From: Tardiphaga robiniae
GTDB taxonomy: Bacteria > Pseudomonadota > Alphaproteobacteria > Rhizobiales > Xanthobacteraceae
Assembly: GCF_001618955.1 (NCBI RefSeq)
Contig: NZ_LVYV01000001.1
Coordinates: 503,501-567,500, forward strand
Length of the DNA stretch: 64,000 nt
Direction of reading: 5' to 3'
Below, piece after piece: positions 25,266-35,083 of this stretch. The position numbers were made by a program, and so were the translations under genes. Positions within the stretch are counted from its first letter, which is position 1, and each line of letters begins with the position of its first letter. The notes beneath the pieces were generated by a model. That model saw nothing but the letters and a program-made list of their open reading frames with translations. It was not told where the DNA came from and did not search any database.

Positions 25266-26192
25266 CTACCCCGCGACGCGGGCCTCGCCTCCGAGCACCG
25301 GACCGCGCGCACTGCCGACATCGCGGATCGGCGGCTGGCCGTAGAGGCGGGCGTATTCGCGCGAGAATTGCGACGGGCTCTGATAGCCGACCGCATAGCC
25401 GGCGCTGCCGACATCGAGCCGCTCCACCAGCATCAGGCGGCGCGCCTCGTGCAAACGAAGCTGCTTCTGATACTGCATCGGCGTCATCGCGGTGACAGTC
25501 TTGAAATTGTGATGCAGCGACGATTCGCTCATGCCGACGCGGTCGGCGAGATCCTCGATGCGGAGCGGGCTGGCATAATTACTGCGCAGCCAGGAGATCG
25601 CCTTGGCGACCTTGTTGCTCGGGCTCTCGGCCAGCGCGATCTGCCGCAGCCGTGCGCCATAGGGGCCGACGAGCAGGCGATACAGCACCTCCTGCTCCAA
25701 AAGCGGCGCCATCACCGGAATGTCCTGCGGCCGGTCGAGCAGGCGGAGCAGCCGCAGCGTGGCGTCGAGCAAATCGGCGGAGGCCTTGGCGACGACGACG
25801 CCGCGCTCGGGAAGCTGCGGATGCGCGGGCGCATCGGCATGACCGTTGCCGAACCGGCCGAGCACCTCCTTCAACAGTTGCGGATCGATCGCAAAGCCCA
25901 TGCCGAGATGCGGCTGCGCTTCCGAGGCCTCGACGATGCAGGACGACATCGGCAAATCGAGCGACACCAGCACATAATCGCCGGCGGCATAGGTATAGGT
26001 CTCGGTGCCCAGTTGCAGCCGCTTGGCGCCCTGCGCCACGAGGCCGAAACACGGCCACTGCGCGGTATGCACGAGCTGCGTCGGCTCGGTCTGCCGCTTC
26101 AGATAGAGGCTGGCGAGGCCGGTCGGATGGTCGCTGCCATTGGCGGCGTAACGGGCAATGATGTCGGCAATCTCACGAATCGTCTCGGTCAC
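25266..26192 (-). CDS. AraC family transcriptional regulator
   Basis: 308 residues from a GTG at 26192, chosen because GAGGGGG lies 6-7 bases upstream; a TTG at 26207 is less likely. The N-terminal part is an AraC_N cupin-like sensor (GLVAQGAKRLQLGTETYTYAAGDYVLVSLDLPM). The C-terminal hundred residues hold the two HTH motifs: SPLRIEDLADRVGMSESSLHHNFK and DVGSAGYAVGYQSPSQFSREYARLYG. It is divergent from an SDR-fold gene with 349 bases between, so it probably controls that gene and itself; the effector is unknown. Confidence 0.9.
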   Translation of the reverse strand: MTETIREIADIIARYAANGSDHPTGLASLYLKRQTEPTQLVHTAQWPCFGLVAQGAKRLQLGTETYTYAAGDYVLVSLDLPMSSCIVEASEAQPHLGMGFAIDPQLLKEVLGRFGNGHADAPAHPQLPERGVVVAKASADLLDATLRLLRLLDRPQDIPVMAPLLEQEVLYRLLVGPYGARLRQIALAESPSNKVAKAISWLRSNYASPLRIEDLADRVGMSESSLHHNFKTVTAMTPMQYQKQLRLHEARRLMLVERLDVGSAGYAVGYQSPSQFSREYARLYGQPPIRDVGSARGPVLGGEARVAG

Positions 26193-26541
26193 ACGCAACC
26201 CCCTCAAGCGGCAGGCCTTTTATGCCGAGGTGTATCTAGGTGCAGTGCCGTGGCGGGGAAATGGCTGCGGGATCACTTTTGCAGGATTGTGCAAAACAGA
26301 TGCAGGATCGCGCTAACGCCGACGCGCCTGCGTTTGCGATAACAGCACCAGCCACAGAGCAGATCGGCGAGCCGCCCGCGGGCCTCGGATCTGCCAGGCC
26401 ATACGGGTATCGGGTCGAACTCCCCGCCTTGCGCGTCCAGACTGTTGTCGGGGCGCGATCACGCCCGGATCGATTCCGCCTCAAAATCTACGCATACGAC
26501 TGACGATCAAGACAGACATCATCCCAATTCAAGGACATGCC
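26193..26541. other. Divergent regulatory gap between AraC and SDR-like genes
   Basis: No gene is seen in these 349 bases. It must carry both promoters and, by analogy with other AraC-SDR pairs, the AraC sites. I could not pick out a convincing promoter or direct repeat by eye. Confidence 0.4.
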
Positions 26542-27291
26542 ATGACCAGACTGGCAGGAAAAGTTGCGCTTGTGACCGGCGCCGCGGACGGCATCGGCGC
26601 GGGCATTGCGCGGCGCTTCGGCGCGGAAGGCGCGGCGGTGATCGTGCATCACGCGGACGATCCCCGCGGCGCGGCGCGCGTCGTCGCCGAAATCGTGTGG
26701 CGCGGCGGCCGCGCCATCGCCGTGCAGGGCGACATCGCCCGCTGGCCGGACGTGCGGCGGCTCTATGAGGAAATCGCAGCGACCTTCGGCCGGCTCGATA
26801 TTCTCGTCAACAACGGCGCCCTCGCGCGCAGCGAGGTGGCGGACGTGGTGTCCGAGGACGAGTTGCACCGGCAGCGCGAGCTGAAGGTGTTCGGCGCCAT
26901 GCTGCTGTGCCAGGAGGCGGTGCGGATGTTCGGCGTCGCCGGCGGCAGCATCGTCAATCTCACCGCGCTCGATGGGATTCCGACAGCGCCCGCATCGATG
27001 CCGGACCCCGGCGCCGACGCCGCCATAGATGCCATGACTCGCGGGTTGTCGCGCGCCTATGGCACGCGCAATGTCCGCGTCAGCACCATCGCGCCCGGCA
27101 TGCTCGGCCCGGAGGAACCCGCCGCCATCGACGTGCTCGACGGCAGCGTGCGCAACCGGCAGTTCATTGCCCTGCCCGCTGCGCGCAATCACTTAACCGA
27201 AGGCATCGCCGACATCGCCGTGGCGCTGACCTGCGACGACAACGCTGATCATTCCGGCCGCGACATCATGGTGGCCGGCGCCATGCGGTAA
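26542..27291 (+). CDS. SDR-fold protein lacking the catalytic residues
   Basis: 249 residues, normal SDR length. The cofactor loop TGAADGIG (12-19) is intact, so NAD(P) may still bind. The rest of the signature is changed: NNAG reads NNGA (90-93), the catalytic serine position reads Ala142 (NLTALDG), and the YxxxK pair reads Asp155..Asp159 in DPGADAAIDAMTRGL. The asparagine of the helix before it is probably Lys115. It is thus an SDR pseudoenzyme, perhaps a sensor or partner protein, or has a different chemistry. ATG with weak ribosome site (CAAGGACATGCC). It is divergent from an AraC regulator and followed by a terminator. Confidence 0.85.
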   Translation: MTRLAGKVALVTGAADGIGAGIARRFGAEGAAVIVHHADDPRGAARVVAEIVWRGGRAIAVQGDIARWPDVRRLYEEIAATFGRLDILVNNGALARSEVADVVSEDELHRQRELKVFGAMLLCQEAVRMFGVAGGSIVNLTALDGIPTAPASMPDPGADAAIDAMTRGLSRAYGTRNVRVSTIAPGMLGPEEPAAIDVLDGSVRNRQFIALPAARNHLTEGIADIAVALTCDDNADHSGRDIMVAGAMR

Positions 27292-27328
27292 CGCCGGGAA
27301 ACCGGCTTTCCAGGTTCCTACTGACGTT

Positions 27329-27365
27329 GTGGGCGTGCCTGCGCGGCACGCCCACATTTCTTTTT
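27329..27365 (+). terminator. Intrinsic terminator after the SDR-like gene
   Basis: Perfect 10-bp stem GTGGGCGTGC/GCACGCCCAC with a 7-base loop followed by ATTTCTTTTT. Confidence 0.85.
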
Positions 27366-27532
27366 GCGCATTCGCCGACCAAAGCCTGCGAATTTTATTC
27401 ACATCCTATTAACCGCCCGTCACAAAACGGCGAAACGAAACTGTTGATCACCGCGTAGCTGTCAAAGAATTACCGGTTCTGATGCTATGCGTCGGTAATT
27501 GTAACGCAGTCCTTTTTGATCGACGAAAGCCA

Positions 27533-29023
27533 ATGCTGGCCCGTAATACATCCGAGACGACCCGCCGGATCTCCCCGCGCTGGCTGCTGGCCGCTGCGGC
27601 GATCGTCGTTGTCGGATTCACTGCGATCTGCGGCAGCGTGCTGATGAGCATGCGGCGCGGCGACGAGAAACTGGCGCACCAGACGCTCGGCAACCTCGCC
27701 TCCAGCATCGATGCCGATGTCGCCCGCAATGTCGAACTTTACGATCTGTCGCTGCGCAATGTGGTCAGCAACATGACATCGCCGGAGCTGGTCGAGATCT
27801 CGCGGCCGATGCGGCAGTTGATCCTGTTCGACCATGCCGCCACCGCGCGCCATTTCGGCGCCATCCAGGTGATGGATGTGGCCGGCAACGTGACGCTGGA
27901 TTCGTCGACGCTGGATCCGAAGCAGCAGAATTTCGCCGATGACGAATTCTTCAAGGTGCACAAGCGCGATCCGCTGTTCGGCCTCTATATCTCCAAGCCG
28001 ATGCTGCATCAGGGCCATTACGGCATCGTGCTGAGCCGCCGTATTGCAGCCCGCGACGGGACTTTCATCGGCGTCGTCTCCGGCTTCATCCGCTACAGTT
28101 ATTTCCACGAGATGGTCGATCGCCTGCAGCTCGAACCCGCCGACATCATCACTGTCCTGCGGCAGGATGGCGTCATCGTCATGCGTGCGCCGTTCGACAT
28201 GGACGTGATCGGCCGCGACGTCAGCAAAATGCGCGGCGTGCAGAAGGCACTGGCCTATTTCTCCGGCTCCTATGTGGGGCGCGCCTCCAATGACGATATC
28301 GAGCGGCTGTTCGTCTGGCGTGAAGGCGCGCATCCGCTGATCGTGATGGTGGGGCGATCCACCGACGTGATCTTCGGCCAATGGCGCAAGGATGCGCTGC
28401 AGATCGGCGGCGCCATGGGTGCGCTCGGTCTGATCGCCTGTGCGCTGATGCTGATCCTGGCGCGCGAGATGGGCAAGCGCGGCAAGATGGAAGACAGGAT
28501 GGCACGCCTCGCCATGACCGACGGCCTCACCGGCCTCGCCAACCGACGCCATTTCGATGTGGTGCTGGAAAAGGAATGGCAGCGCGCCCAGCGCACCCGC
28601 GCGCCGATCTCGCTGCTGATGATCGACGCCGACCACTTCAAGACCTTCAATGACAGTTTCGGCCATCAGGCCGGCGACCTCGTTCTGTGCGGGATCGCCT
28701 GGAGCATTGCCCGGCATGCCAAACGCGCCAGCGATTGCGCCGCGCGCTATGGCGGCGAGGAATTCGCGCTGATCCTGCCGGGCCTCTCTCTTGCCGACGC
28801 CATCGAACTCGGCGAGCGGATTCGCATCGAGGTGGGCCATCTCGAGCGCGACGGCATGACCACGACGACGATCAGCGTCGGTGCAGCGTGTTTCGTGCCG
28901 TCATCGCTGACCACGTCGAACGACCTGATCAGCGATGCCGACGGTGCGCTCTATGCGGCCAAGGCGCATGGCCGTAACCAGACATGGCCGGTCGCACCGC
29001 GGCAGAAAAGCCTTGCTGCGTAA
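27533..29023 (+). CDS. Membrane-bound diguanylate cyclase with periplasmic sensor domain
   Basis: 496 residues from the ATG at 27533 (MLARNTSETTRR); the frame is open 17 codons further back. One membrane helix near 20-42, a periplasmic Cache-like sensor (about 45-270), a second helix near 285-305, then a GGDEF domain. The active-site motif is GGEEF (in AARYGGEEFALILPG) and the inhibitory site RASD lies five residues before it, so product feedback is expected. It makes cyclic di-GMP from two GTP in response to an extracytoplasmic ligand. A second cyclic-di-GMP gene follows 104 bases later. Confidence 0.9.
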   Translation: MLARNTSETTRRISPRWLLAAAAIVVVGFTAICGSVLMSMRRGDEKLAHQTLGNLASSIDADVARNVELYDLSLRNVVSNMTSPELVEISRPMRQLILFDHAATARHFGAIQVMDVAGNVTLDSSTLDPKQQNFADDEFFKVHKRDPLFGLYISKPMLHQGHYGIVLSRRIAARDGTFIGVVSGFIRYSYFHEMVDRLQLEPADIITVLRQDGVIVMRAPFDMDVIGRDVSKMRGVQKALAYFSGSYVGRASNDDIERLFVWREGAHPLIVMVGRSTDVIFGQWRKDALQIGGAMGALGLIACALMLILAREMGKRGKMEDRMARLAMTDGLTGLANRRHFDVVLEKEWQRAQRTRAPISLLMIDADHFKTFNDSFGHQAGDLVLCGIAWSIARHAKRASDCAARYGGEEFALILPGLSLADAIELGERIRIEVGHLERDGMTTTTISVGAACFVPSSLTTSNDLISDADGALYAAKAHGRNQTWPVAPRQKSLAA

Positions 29024-29127
29024 CATGATACCATTTGTACGGTTGTAATTAACCCGCAGTTCACCTGACTTCCTAACGCGTCTTCCACCCTTGCCCGGGT
29101 ATTCCTATGCACGAGGGGTAGGGATCC

Positions 29128-31878
29128 ATGCGGCTGCTGGGGAGGCGAATGACGAACGACGTGCGCGTTTCAGCGCCGGGCTCCGCCGAACATGGCGATG
29201 GGCGCTCGACGACCCGTCGCGCGCCGGTGCGCTGGCTCGTGCTCGTTGGCGCCGTGCTGATCATCACCATTGCTGCCGGCACGGCGATGACCGTGAACAA
29301 TTTCCGTCAGCGCACGATCGACAATTCCAACCGCGAACTTGAAAACACCGTGCTGCTGCTCAGCCGGCATTTCGATCAGCAATTCCAGGATCTGCAGCGC
29401 ATCCAGAAGAGCCTCACGGCTCATCTTCTCGCCAATGGCGTGATGTCGGTCCACAGCTTTGCCAGCAGCATGTCGAGCTACGAATCCCACATGATGCTGA
29501 AGTCGAAGCTGGATGATGAATTCGCCAACGACATCACCGTGCTCGATGCCGAAGGCCGTCTGGTCAACTGGACAGGAGCCTGGCCCGGACCGGATCTGGT
29601 GCTTGCCGACCGTGAATATTTCCAGAAACTCAAATCGCAGACCTTCACCCAGGACGACGAGATCGTGCAGCCCGTCCTGAGCCGCATCACCGGCCGGTGG
29701 AAGACGCTGTTCGCACGTCGCATTACGGGGCCCAAGGGCGAATTCTTCGGCATCGTGACGCGCAGCGTCGAACCGCAGCAATTCGAAAAATTCTTTGCCT
29801 CCGTCTCGCTCGGCGAGAACGGGACCATCGCAATGTTCCACCGCAATGGCACGTTGCTGGCGCGCTACCCGCAGACGCCCTCGTCGATCGGCAAGGTTTT
29901 CAATAGCGGCCCGCTGCTGCAGCACCTGCGCTTCAGCGACGCGCCAGCGACCATCCGCACCGTCAGCCCCATCGACAATATCGATCGCCTTGGCTCGATC
30001 CGACTGCTGCAAAACTTTCCGGTCGCGCTGGTCGCAACCACGACGGTGGAGGGCACACTGGCCAACTGGCGCGACCAGACCAAATTTCTCGTAACCCTCG
30101 CGTCGCTGTCGGCCCTGATCCTGGCGGGCCTGCTTTATCTGATGATCCGTCACATCCAGCGGCAGAGCCGTGCAGCGCAGTTGCAGATGACGCTGGAGAA
30201 GAACCGCCTCGACACCGCCATCAACAACATGACGCAAGGCCTGCTGCTATTCGATGCGCAGGCGCGCGTGGTGGTGTGCAATCAGCGCTATCTTGATATG
30301 TACGAACTGTCGCGCGAGGTCATCGTACCCGGCCGTACGTTCCGCGACGTGATCGCACATCGCAAGGAAACGGGCTCCTTCGCTGGCAGCGTTGACGCCT
30401 ATGTGGCGGAAGTGTTGCGCGACGTCGGGCGGTCGCACATCCAGATCATGCAGACCGCCGATGGCCGCACCATCCAGATTTCGTCGCGGCCGGTGGCCGA
30501 TGGCGGCTGGGTAGCGACCCATGAAGACATCACCGAGCGGCGCAATGCCGAGGAGAAGATCGCGCATCTGGCGCATTACGATGCGCTGACCGACCTGCCG
30601 AACCGCACACTGTTCCGCAACGAGCTCGAACGCGAATTGAAGCGCGTCGCGCGCGGCGCGCAATGCGCGGTGCTCTATATCGACATCGACGAATTCAAGG
30701 GCATCAACGACTCGCTCGGCCATCCCGTCGGCGACGAACTGCTCAAGGGCATTGCGCTGCGGCTGCGTGCCTGCGTGCGCGGCTCCGACGTGGTGGCGCG
30801 GCTCGGCGGCGACGAATTCGCCATCGTGCAGACCGGCGTCGAGTCCCATGCCGACATCACCGATCTTGTCGGCCGCATCTATGATGCGATCCGCCAGCCA
30901 TTCGATTGTCTCGGCCATAGCCTGCTCACCGACGCGTCGATCGGCATCGCGCTGGCGCCGCGCGACGGCGCAGACCTCGATACGCTGCTGAAGAACGCCG
31001 ACCTTGCGATGTATGGCGCCAAGGCCGACGGCCGCCGCACTTTCCGTTTCTTCGAGCCCGAAATGGATGCGCGGGTGCAGGCCCGTCGCTCGCTGGAGCT
31101 TGAACTGCGTCACGCGGCCGGTGATGGCGGCTTCGCCAAAGGCGGCTTCGAAGTCTATTATCAACCGCTGCTGACGCTGCGCGACGACACCATCGTGGGC
31201 TGCGAGGCTTTGTTGCGCTGGCGTCATCCCGAACGCGGCATGATCTCCCCGGCCGAATTCATTCCGGTCGCCGAAGATATCGGCATCATCAATGAGCTCG
31301 GCGAATGGGTGATGAACACCGCCTGCGCCGAGGCTGCCAGCTGGCCCGACGACGTCCGGGTGGCGGTCAATGTCTCGCCGGTTCAGTTCCGCTGCGCGTC
31401 ACTAGCGCTGAAGGTGACTTCCGCCCTCGCCGCGTCCGGACTGCCAGCGCGGCGGCTCGAACTCGAGATCACCGAGGCCGTGCTGATCCGCGACGACGAA
31501 ACCGCACTGGAAATTCTGCACGGGCTGCGCGAGATCGGCGTGCGCATTGCGCTGGACGATTTCGGCACCGGCTATTCGAGCCTGAGCTATCTGCAGCGCT
31601 TCCCGTTCGACAAGATCAAGATCGATCGTTGCTTCGTGACCGATATCGCCGATGCACAGGGGTCGTCCTCGATCGTGCAGGCCGTGGTCAATATCGCGAG
31701 CTCGCGCAACATGACGACGACAGCCGAAGGCGTCGAGACGCTTAGGCAGAAGGAGCTACTGCGCGCGCTCGGCTGCACCGAGATGCAGGGCTATCTGTTC
31801 AGCGCCGCCAGACCCGCAGCAGAATTGCGGGATCTGTTGATCGCGCATCAGGCCAACAAGGCCGAGGCGGCAGCCTGA
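29128..31878 (+). CDS. Membrane sensor with PAS, GGDEF and EAL domains
   Basis: 916 residues. N-terminal helix (about 35-55), a periplasmic dCache-type sensor (60-320), second helix near 325-345, a cytoplasmic PAS-type domain (LDTAINNMTQGLLLFDAQARVVV), then GGDEF and EAL domains. The GGDEF motif itself is intact (ARLGGDEFAIV) with an RxxD inhibitory site (RGSD). The EAL domain has EALLRW, NVSPVQF, DDFGTGYSS and TAEGVE, so both synthesis and breakdown of cyclic di-GMP are possible. ATG 29128 is taken; ATG 29149 is an alternative. Its stop is 4 bases from the stop of the convergent phytase-like gene. Confidence 0.92.
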   Translation: MRLLGRRMTNDVRVSAPGSAEHGDGRSTTRRAPVRWLVLVGAVLIITIAAGTAMTVNNFRQRTIDNSNRELENTVLLLSRHFDQQFQDLQRIQKSLTAHLLANGVMSVHSFASSMSSYESHMMLKSKLDDEFANDITVLDAEGRLVNWTGAWPGPDLVLADREYFQKLKSQTFTQDDEIVQPVLSRITGRWKTLFARRITGPKGEFFGIVTRSVEPQQFEKFFASVSLGENGTIAMFHRNGTLLARYPQTPSSIGKVFNSGPLLQHLRFSDAPATIRTVSPIDNIDRLGSIRLLQNFPVALVATTTVEGTLANWRDQTKFLVTLASLSALILAGLLYLMIRHIQRQSRAAQLQMTLEKNRLDTAINNMTQGLLLFDAQARVVVCNQRYLDMYELSREVIVPGRTFRDVIAHRKETGSFAGSVDAYVAEVLRDVGRSHIQIMQTADGRTIQISSRPVADGGWVATHEDITERRNAEEKIAHLAHYDALTDLPNRTLFRNELERELKRVARGAQCAVLYIDIDEFKGINDSLGHPVGDELLKGIALRLRACVRGSDVVARLGGDEFAIVQTGVESHADITDLVGRIYDAIRQPFDCLGHSLLTDASIGIALAPRDGADLDTLLKNADLAMYGAKADGRRTFRFFEPEMDARVQARRSLELELRHAAGDGGFAKGGFEVYYQPLLTLRDDTIVGCEALLRWRHPERGMISPAEFIPVAEDIGIINELGEWVMNTACAEAASWPDDVRVAVNVSPVQFRCASLALKVTSALAASGLPARRLELEITEAVLIRDDETALEILHGLREIGVRIALDDFGTGYSSLSYLQRFPFDKIKIDRCFVTDIADAQGSSSIVQAVVNIASSRNMTTTAEGVETLRQKELLRALGCTEMQGYLFSAARPAAELRDLLIAHQANKAEAAA

Positions 31879-31882
31879 CCGC

Positions 31883-32935
31883 CTATTCCAGCAGCGTGAA
31901 CTGCATCAACAGTGTTCGCTGCAGCATCGAGAAATTGTCGTCCGAGATCAGCGTCAGCACCGTGTCGCCCTCCGGCGTGACATGGACATCGAGCCCTTCG
32001 AAATTATCGATCTCGTAGCCGAGATCCGCATCGAAGATGGTGGGACCGTCGATGACGGCGTCCGGCACGATCGATGCGAGGGGAATGCGGCGGATGCGGA
32101 CGCCGGTGTCGCCGAACAGCGAGAACTTGCGTTCGAGCAGCAGCAGATCGCCGGATGGCAGCAGCGCCGCATCGCTGATATCAAAATTTTTGGTGCGGCG
32201 GACCGAGAAGCTCGACGGCGCCCTGCCGCCGATGATCCAGGCCGAGATGTTGCCGGCGCTGTCGAGCCCGCGCTCCGAGATCGCCAGCAGCATGCCGGCC
32301 AGCGGCGAAGACTTGAACCTGTCCTTGCGCACCATCACCAGCGCTTCGAGGCTGCCATTGCTGGGCAGCTTGCGCATGCCCGGCGGCTGCGGGATCGGCT
32401 CGCCTTTGGCGCGCACGCCATCGCGGCCGAAGTCGAATTTCAGGATCTGATGCACGCGTTCGAGGCCGATATAGACCGTCGGTCCGTCCACCGCGATCGA
32501 CTCGGTATCGTACCAGCCGCGCGCGGTGATCGGCCTGCCATCGGCGCCCAGCATCGGCGCCGCCTCGACATCGACAATGCCGACCATGGCATCGCCGCTA
32601 TAGGCGATCTTGCCGGTGAACCAGTTACCCTTGTCGCTGATGGCGATGAAACCCTCGCCCTTGTCATCCAGGCGAAGACCGGAGATGCCGCCGAAGTCCT
32701 TGTATCTCGACGTCAGGACCAATCCGCTGCGATATTGCAGCGATCCAAACCTTGTATGCGCGCGGTCGCGCGTATCGAACGCCGGGATCGGCCGCGCTTC
32801 GATCTCGATCGACACCGGCGCACGCGCCGATGGCGTTGCCGGCACCAGCACGGGCTGCGCACGGGCAAGCGACGGCAGCGCGGCTGCTGAAGCAGCCACT
32901 GTGAGGAAGTGACGACGGGTGAGATGAGCGGTCAA
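31883..32935 (-). CDS. Tat-exported esterase-like phytase family protein
   Basis: 350 residues. The N-terminus LTRRHFLTVAASAAALPSLARA is a twin-arginine signal with an AxA cleavage site. The mature part is a beta-propeller-like 'esterase-like activity of phytase' domain: FGSLQYRSGLVLTSRYKDFGGISGLRLDDKGEGFIAISDKG.., TVYIGLERVHQIL.., NFEGLDVHVTPEGDTVLTLISDDNFS. Related proteins are predicted periplasmic phosphoesterases or simply binding proteins; activity is rarely tested. It is in a minus-strand run with cobT, 51 bases upstream. Confidence 0.85.
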   Translation of the reverse strand: MTAHLTRRHFLTVAASAAALPSLARAQPVLVPATPSARAPVSIEIEARPIPAFDTRDRAHTRFGSLQYRSGLVLTSRYKDFGGISGLRLDDKGEGFIAISDKGNWFTGKIAYSGDAMVGIVDVEAAPMLGADGRPITARGWYDTESIAVDGPTVYIGLERVHQILKFDFGRDGVRAKGEPIPQPPGMRKLPSNGSLEALVMVRKDRFKSSPLAGMLLAISERGLDSAGNISAWIIGGRAPSSFSVRRTKNFDISDAALLPSGDLLLLERKFSLFGDTGVRIRRIPLASIVPDAVIDGPTIFDADLGYEIDNFEGLDVHVTPEGDTVLTLISDDNFSMLQRTLLMQFTLLE

Positions 32936-32986
32936 GCGATGGCCCTGGAGGATGGGTAGAGCAAAGCAAGACCCATCCTGTAAAGC

Positions 32987-34888
32987 CTAATGCGTCTTGC
33001 GTCGCCGACCATGGGTCGGTGCCGGCCCCGCCGTCTCGCTGAACAATTCAGCCAGCTTCTCGGTGATGGCGCCGCCGAGTTCTTCGGCGTCGACGATGGT
33101 CACGGCGCGGCGATAGTAGCGCGTCACGTCGTGGCCGATGCCGATGGCGATCAGTTCGACCGGCGAGCGGGTCTCGATCTCTTCGATGATGTGACGCAGA
33201 TGCCGCTCCAGATAGTTGCCGGGATTGACCGACAACGTGCTGTCGTCCACCGGCGCGCCGTCGGAGATCATCATCAGGATCTTGCGCTGTTCGGGGCGGC
33301 CGAGCAGGCGCTTGTGCGCCCAGTCGAGCGCCTCGCCGTCGATATTCTCCTTGAGCAGTCCTTCGCGCATCATCAGACCGAGATTCTTGCGCGCGCGGCG
33401 CCACGGCGCATCGGCCGACTTGTAGATGATGTGGCGGAGATCGTTGAGGCGGCCGGGATTGGCCGGCTTGCCGGCGCCGAGCCACGCCTCACGCGACTGC
33501 CCGCCCTTCCAGGCGCGCGTCGTGAAGCCGAGGATTTCCACCTTGACGCCGCAGCGCTCCAGCGTGCGCGCGAGAATATCGGCGCAGGTCGCAGCCACGG
33601 TGATCGGGCGCCCGCGCATCGAACCGGAATTGTCCAGCAGCAGCGTCACCACCGTATCGCGGAACGTCGCTTCCTTCTCATGCATGAAGGACAGCGGATG
33701 ATGCGGGTCGGTCACCACGCGCGACAGGCGCGCGGGATCGAGGATGCCTTCCTCGAGGTCGAAGTCCCAGGCGCGGTTCTGCTGCGCCATGAGCTTACGT
33801 TGAAGCCGATTGGCGAGGCGTGCGACCACGCCCTGCAGATGTGCGAGCTGCTTGTCGAGATAGGAGCGCAGCCGTTCGAGCTCGTCGTGATCGCAGAGGT
33901 CTTCGGCCGCGATGACCTCGTCGAATTTCGGCGCGAAGGCGTGATATTCGGGACCGCGCGGCTCGTTCGCGCCGCGCGAATTCGGACGCGTGGCTTCGCC
34001 GGGCGTCTCGTCGTCGCCCATCTCGCCGTCTTCGTCGAACGTGTCCGATGCGGAGGCCTGTGCGCTCTCCATCGAACTGTCGGACATTTCGTCGGACGAC
34101 TGCTGAGCCTGATCGGCGCTCATCTCCTGCGAGGCGTCGCTCTCCGGCGAGCCTTCGGCACCGGCCTGATCGTTCTCGCCCTGGCGCTCGTCGTCCTCGC
34201 TCTCCTCGTCATCCGGCTCGGCATTGCGATCGTCGCCGAGCTCCAGCGCCGACAGCAGGTCATGCACGGCATCGCCGAACTTGGCCTGGTTCTCCGCGAA
34301 CCGATCGAGCTGGTCGAGGCGATCGCTGATCTTGTCTTCGAGGATCGGACGCCAGAGATCGACCATCTTCTTCGCGGCGGCCGGCGGCGCCATGCCGGTC
34401 AGGCGCTCGCGCACCAGCATCGCCAGCGCATCGGCCAGCGGCGCATCGGCGCGGTCGGTGATTTCGTCGAACTTGCCGCGATGGAAATGATCGTCGAGCA
34501 TCGCCGTGAGGTTCTTCGCCACGCCGGCCATGCGGCGCGACCCGAGCGCTTCCACGCGGGCCTGCTCGACGGCTTCGAACACGCCGCGCGCCTGCGGATT
34601 GCCCGGCATCAGCTTGCGGTGAACCTTGGGATCGTGACAGGCGAGTTTGAGCGCGATCGAATCCGCGTGGCCGCGCACGATGGCGGCGTCGCGCTTGCTC
34701 ATTTTTCGCGCGGGTTCAGGAAGACGGGCTTTGCCCGGTGAGAGACCCGGCCGCTCGGCTGCGAAGGTCACTTCAAGCTCCGGCGCTTTGGCGATTGCAC
34801 GCAAACACGACGTCACCGCGCGCTTGAACGGCTCGGTCGGCGCTTCCTTGGAGCCGGGGCGGAATTTGTTGGTCGTCGTCGTGCTCAT
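32987..34888 (-). CDS. cobT: Cobaltochelatase subunit CobT
   Basis: 633 residues from the ATG at 34888 ([12 protein letters not shown]); the frame continues upstream through the repeat but that part is repeat-derived. N-terminal helical domain, a strongly acidic middle ([15 protein letters not shown].. and following Ser/Asp/Glu stretch, about 280-370), and a C-terminal von Willebrand A domain with the MIDAS motif DNSGSMRG. With CobS it forms the AAA+ chaperone complex that drives CobN to insert cobalt into hydrogenobyrinic acid diamide in the aerobic B12 pathway. cobS lies just upstream, separated by a family A repeat; cobN is not in the window. Confidence 0.95.
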   Translation of the reverse strand: MSTTTTNKFRPGSKEAPTEPFKRAVTSCLRAIAKAPELEVTFAAERPGLSPGKARLPEPARKMSKRDAAIVRGHADSIALKLACHDPKVHRKLMPGNPQARGVFEAVEQARVEALGSRRMAGVAKNLTAMLDDHFHRGKFDEITDRADAPLADALAMLVRERLTGMAPPAAAKKMVDLWRPILEDKISDRLDQLDRFAENQAKFGDAVHDLLSALELGDDRNAEPDDEESEDDERQGENDQAGAEGSPESDASQEMSADQAQQSSDEMSDSSMESAQASASDTFDEDGEMGDDETPGEATRPNSRGANEPRGPEYHAFAPKFDEVIAAEDLCDHDELERLRSYLDKQLAHLQGVVARLANRLQRKLMAQQNRAWDFDLEEGILDPARLSRVVTDPHHPLSFMHEKEATFRDTVVTLLLDNSGSMRGRPITVAATCADILARTLERCGVKVEILGFTTRAWKGGQSREAWLGAGKPANPGRLNDLRHIIYKSADAPWRRARKNLGLMMREGLLKENIDGEALDWAHKRLLGRPEQRKILMMISDGAPVDDSTLSVNPGNYLERHLRHIIEEIETRSPVELIAIGIGHDVTRYYRRAVTIVDAEELGGAITEKLAELFSETAGPAPTHGRRRKTH

Positions 34889-34903
34889 CGCTGTCGCTTT
34901 CTT

Positions 34904-35062
34904 CCCTCTCCCCGGGCACAGCGAAGCTGCGCTGGCGGGAGAGGGTGGATCGAACACGCGAAGCGGGTTCGAGACGGGAGAGGGCCTGCAGCAAACCGGA
35001 GCGCTGTCCCCTCTCCCGCCTTCGCTTCGCGAAGGCACCCTCTCCCGCAAGGGGAGAGGGGA
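34904..35062. repeat. GC-rich palindromic repeat, family A, copy 3
   Basis: CCCTCTCCCCGGG..GGCGGGAGAGGG at the left and CCCCTCTCCCGCC..GGGGAGAGGGG at the right, with a GATCGAAC..GTTCGAGAC inner hairpin and GCGAAGCTGCGC and CTTCGCTTCGCGAAG palindromes. It fills most of the 195-base gap between cobS and cobT. Confidence 0.8.
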
Positions 35063-35083
35063 AGTAAGTAAGATCAGCGGAGA

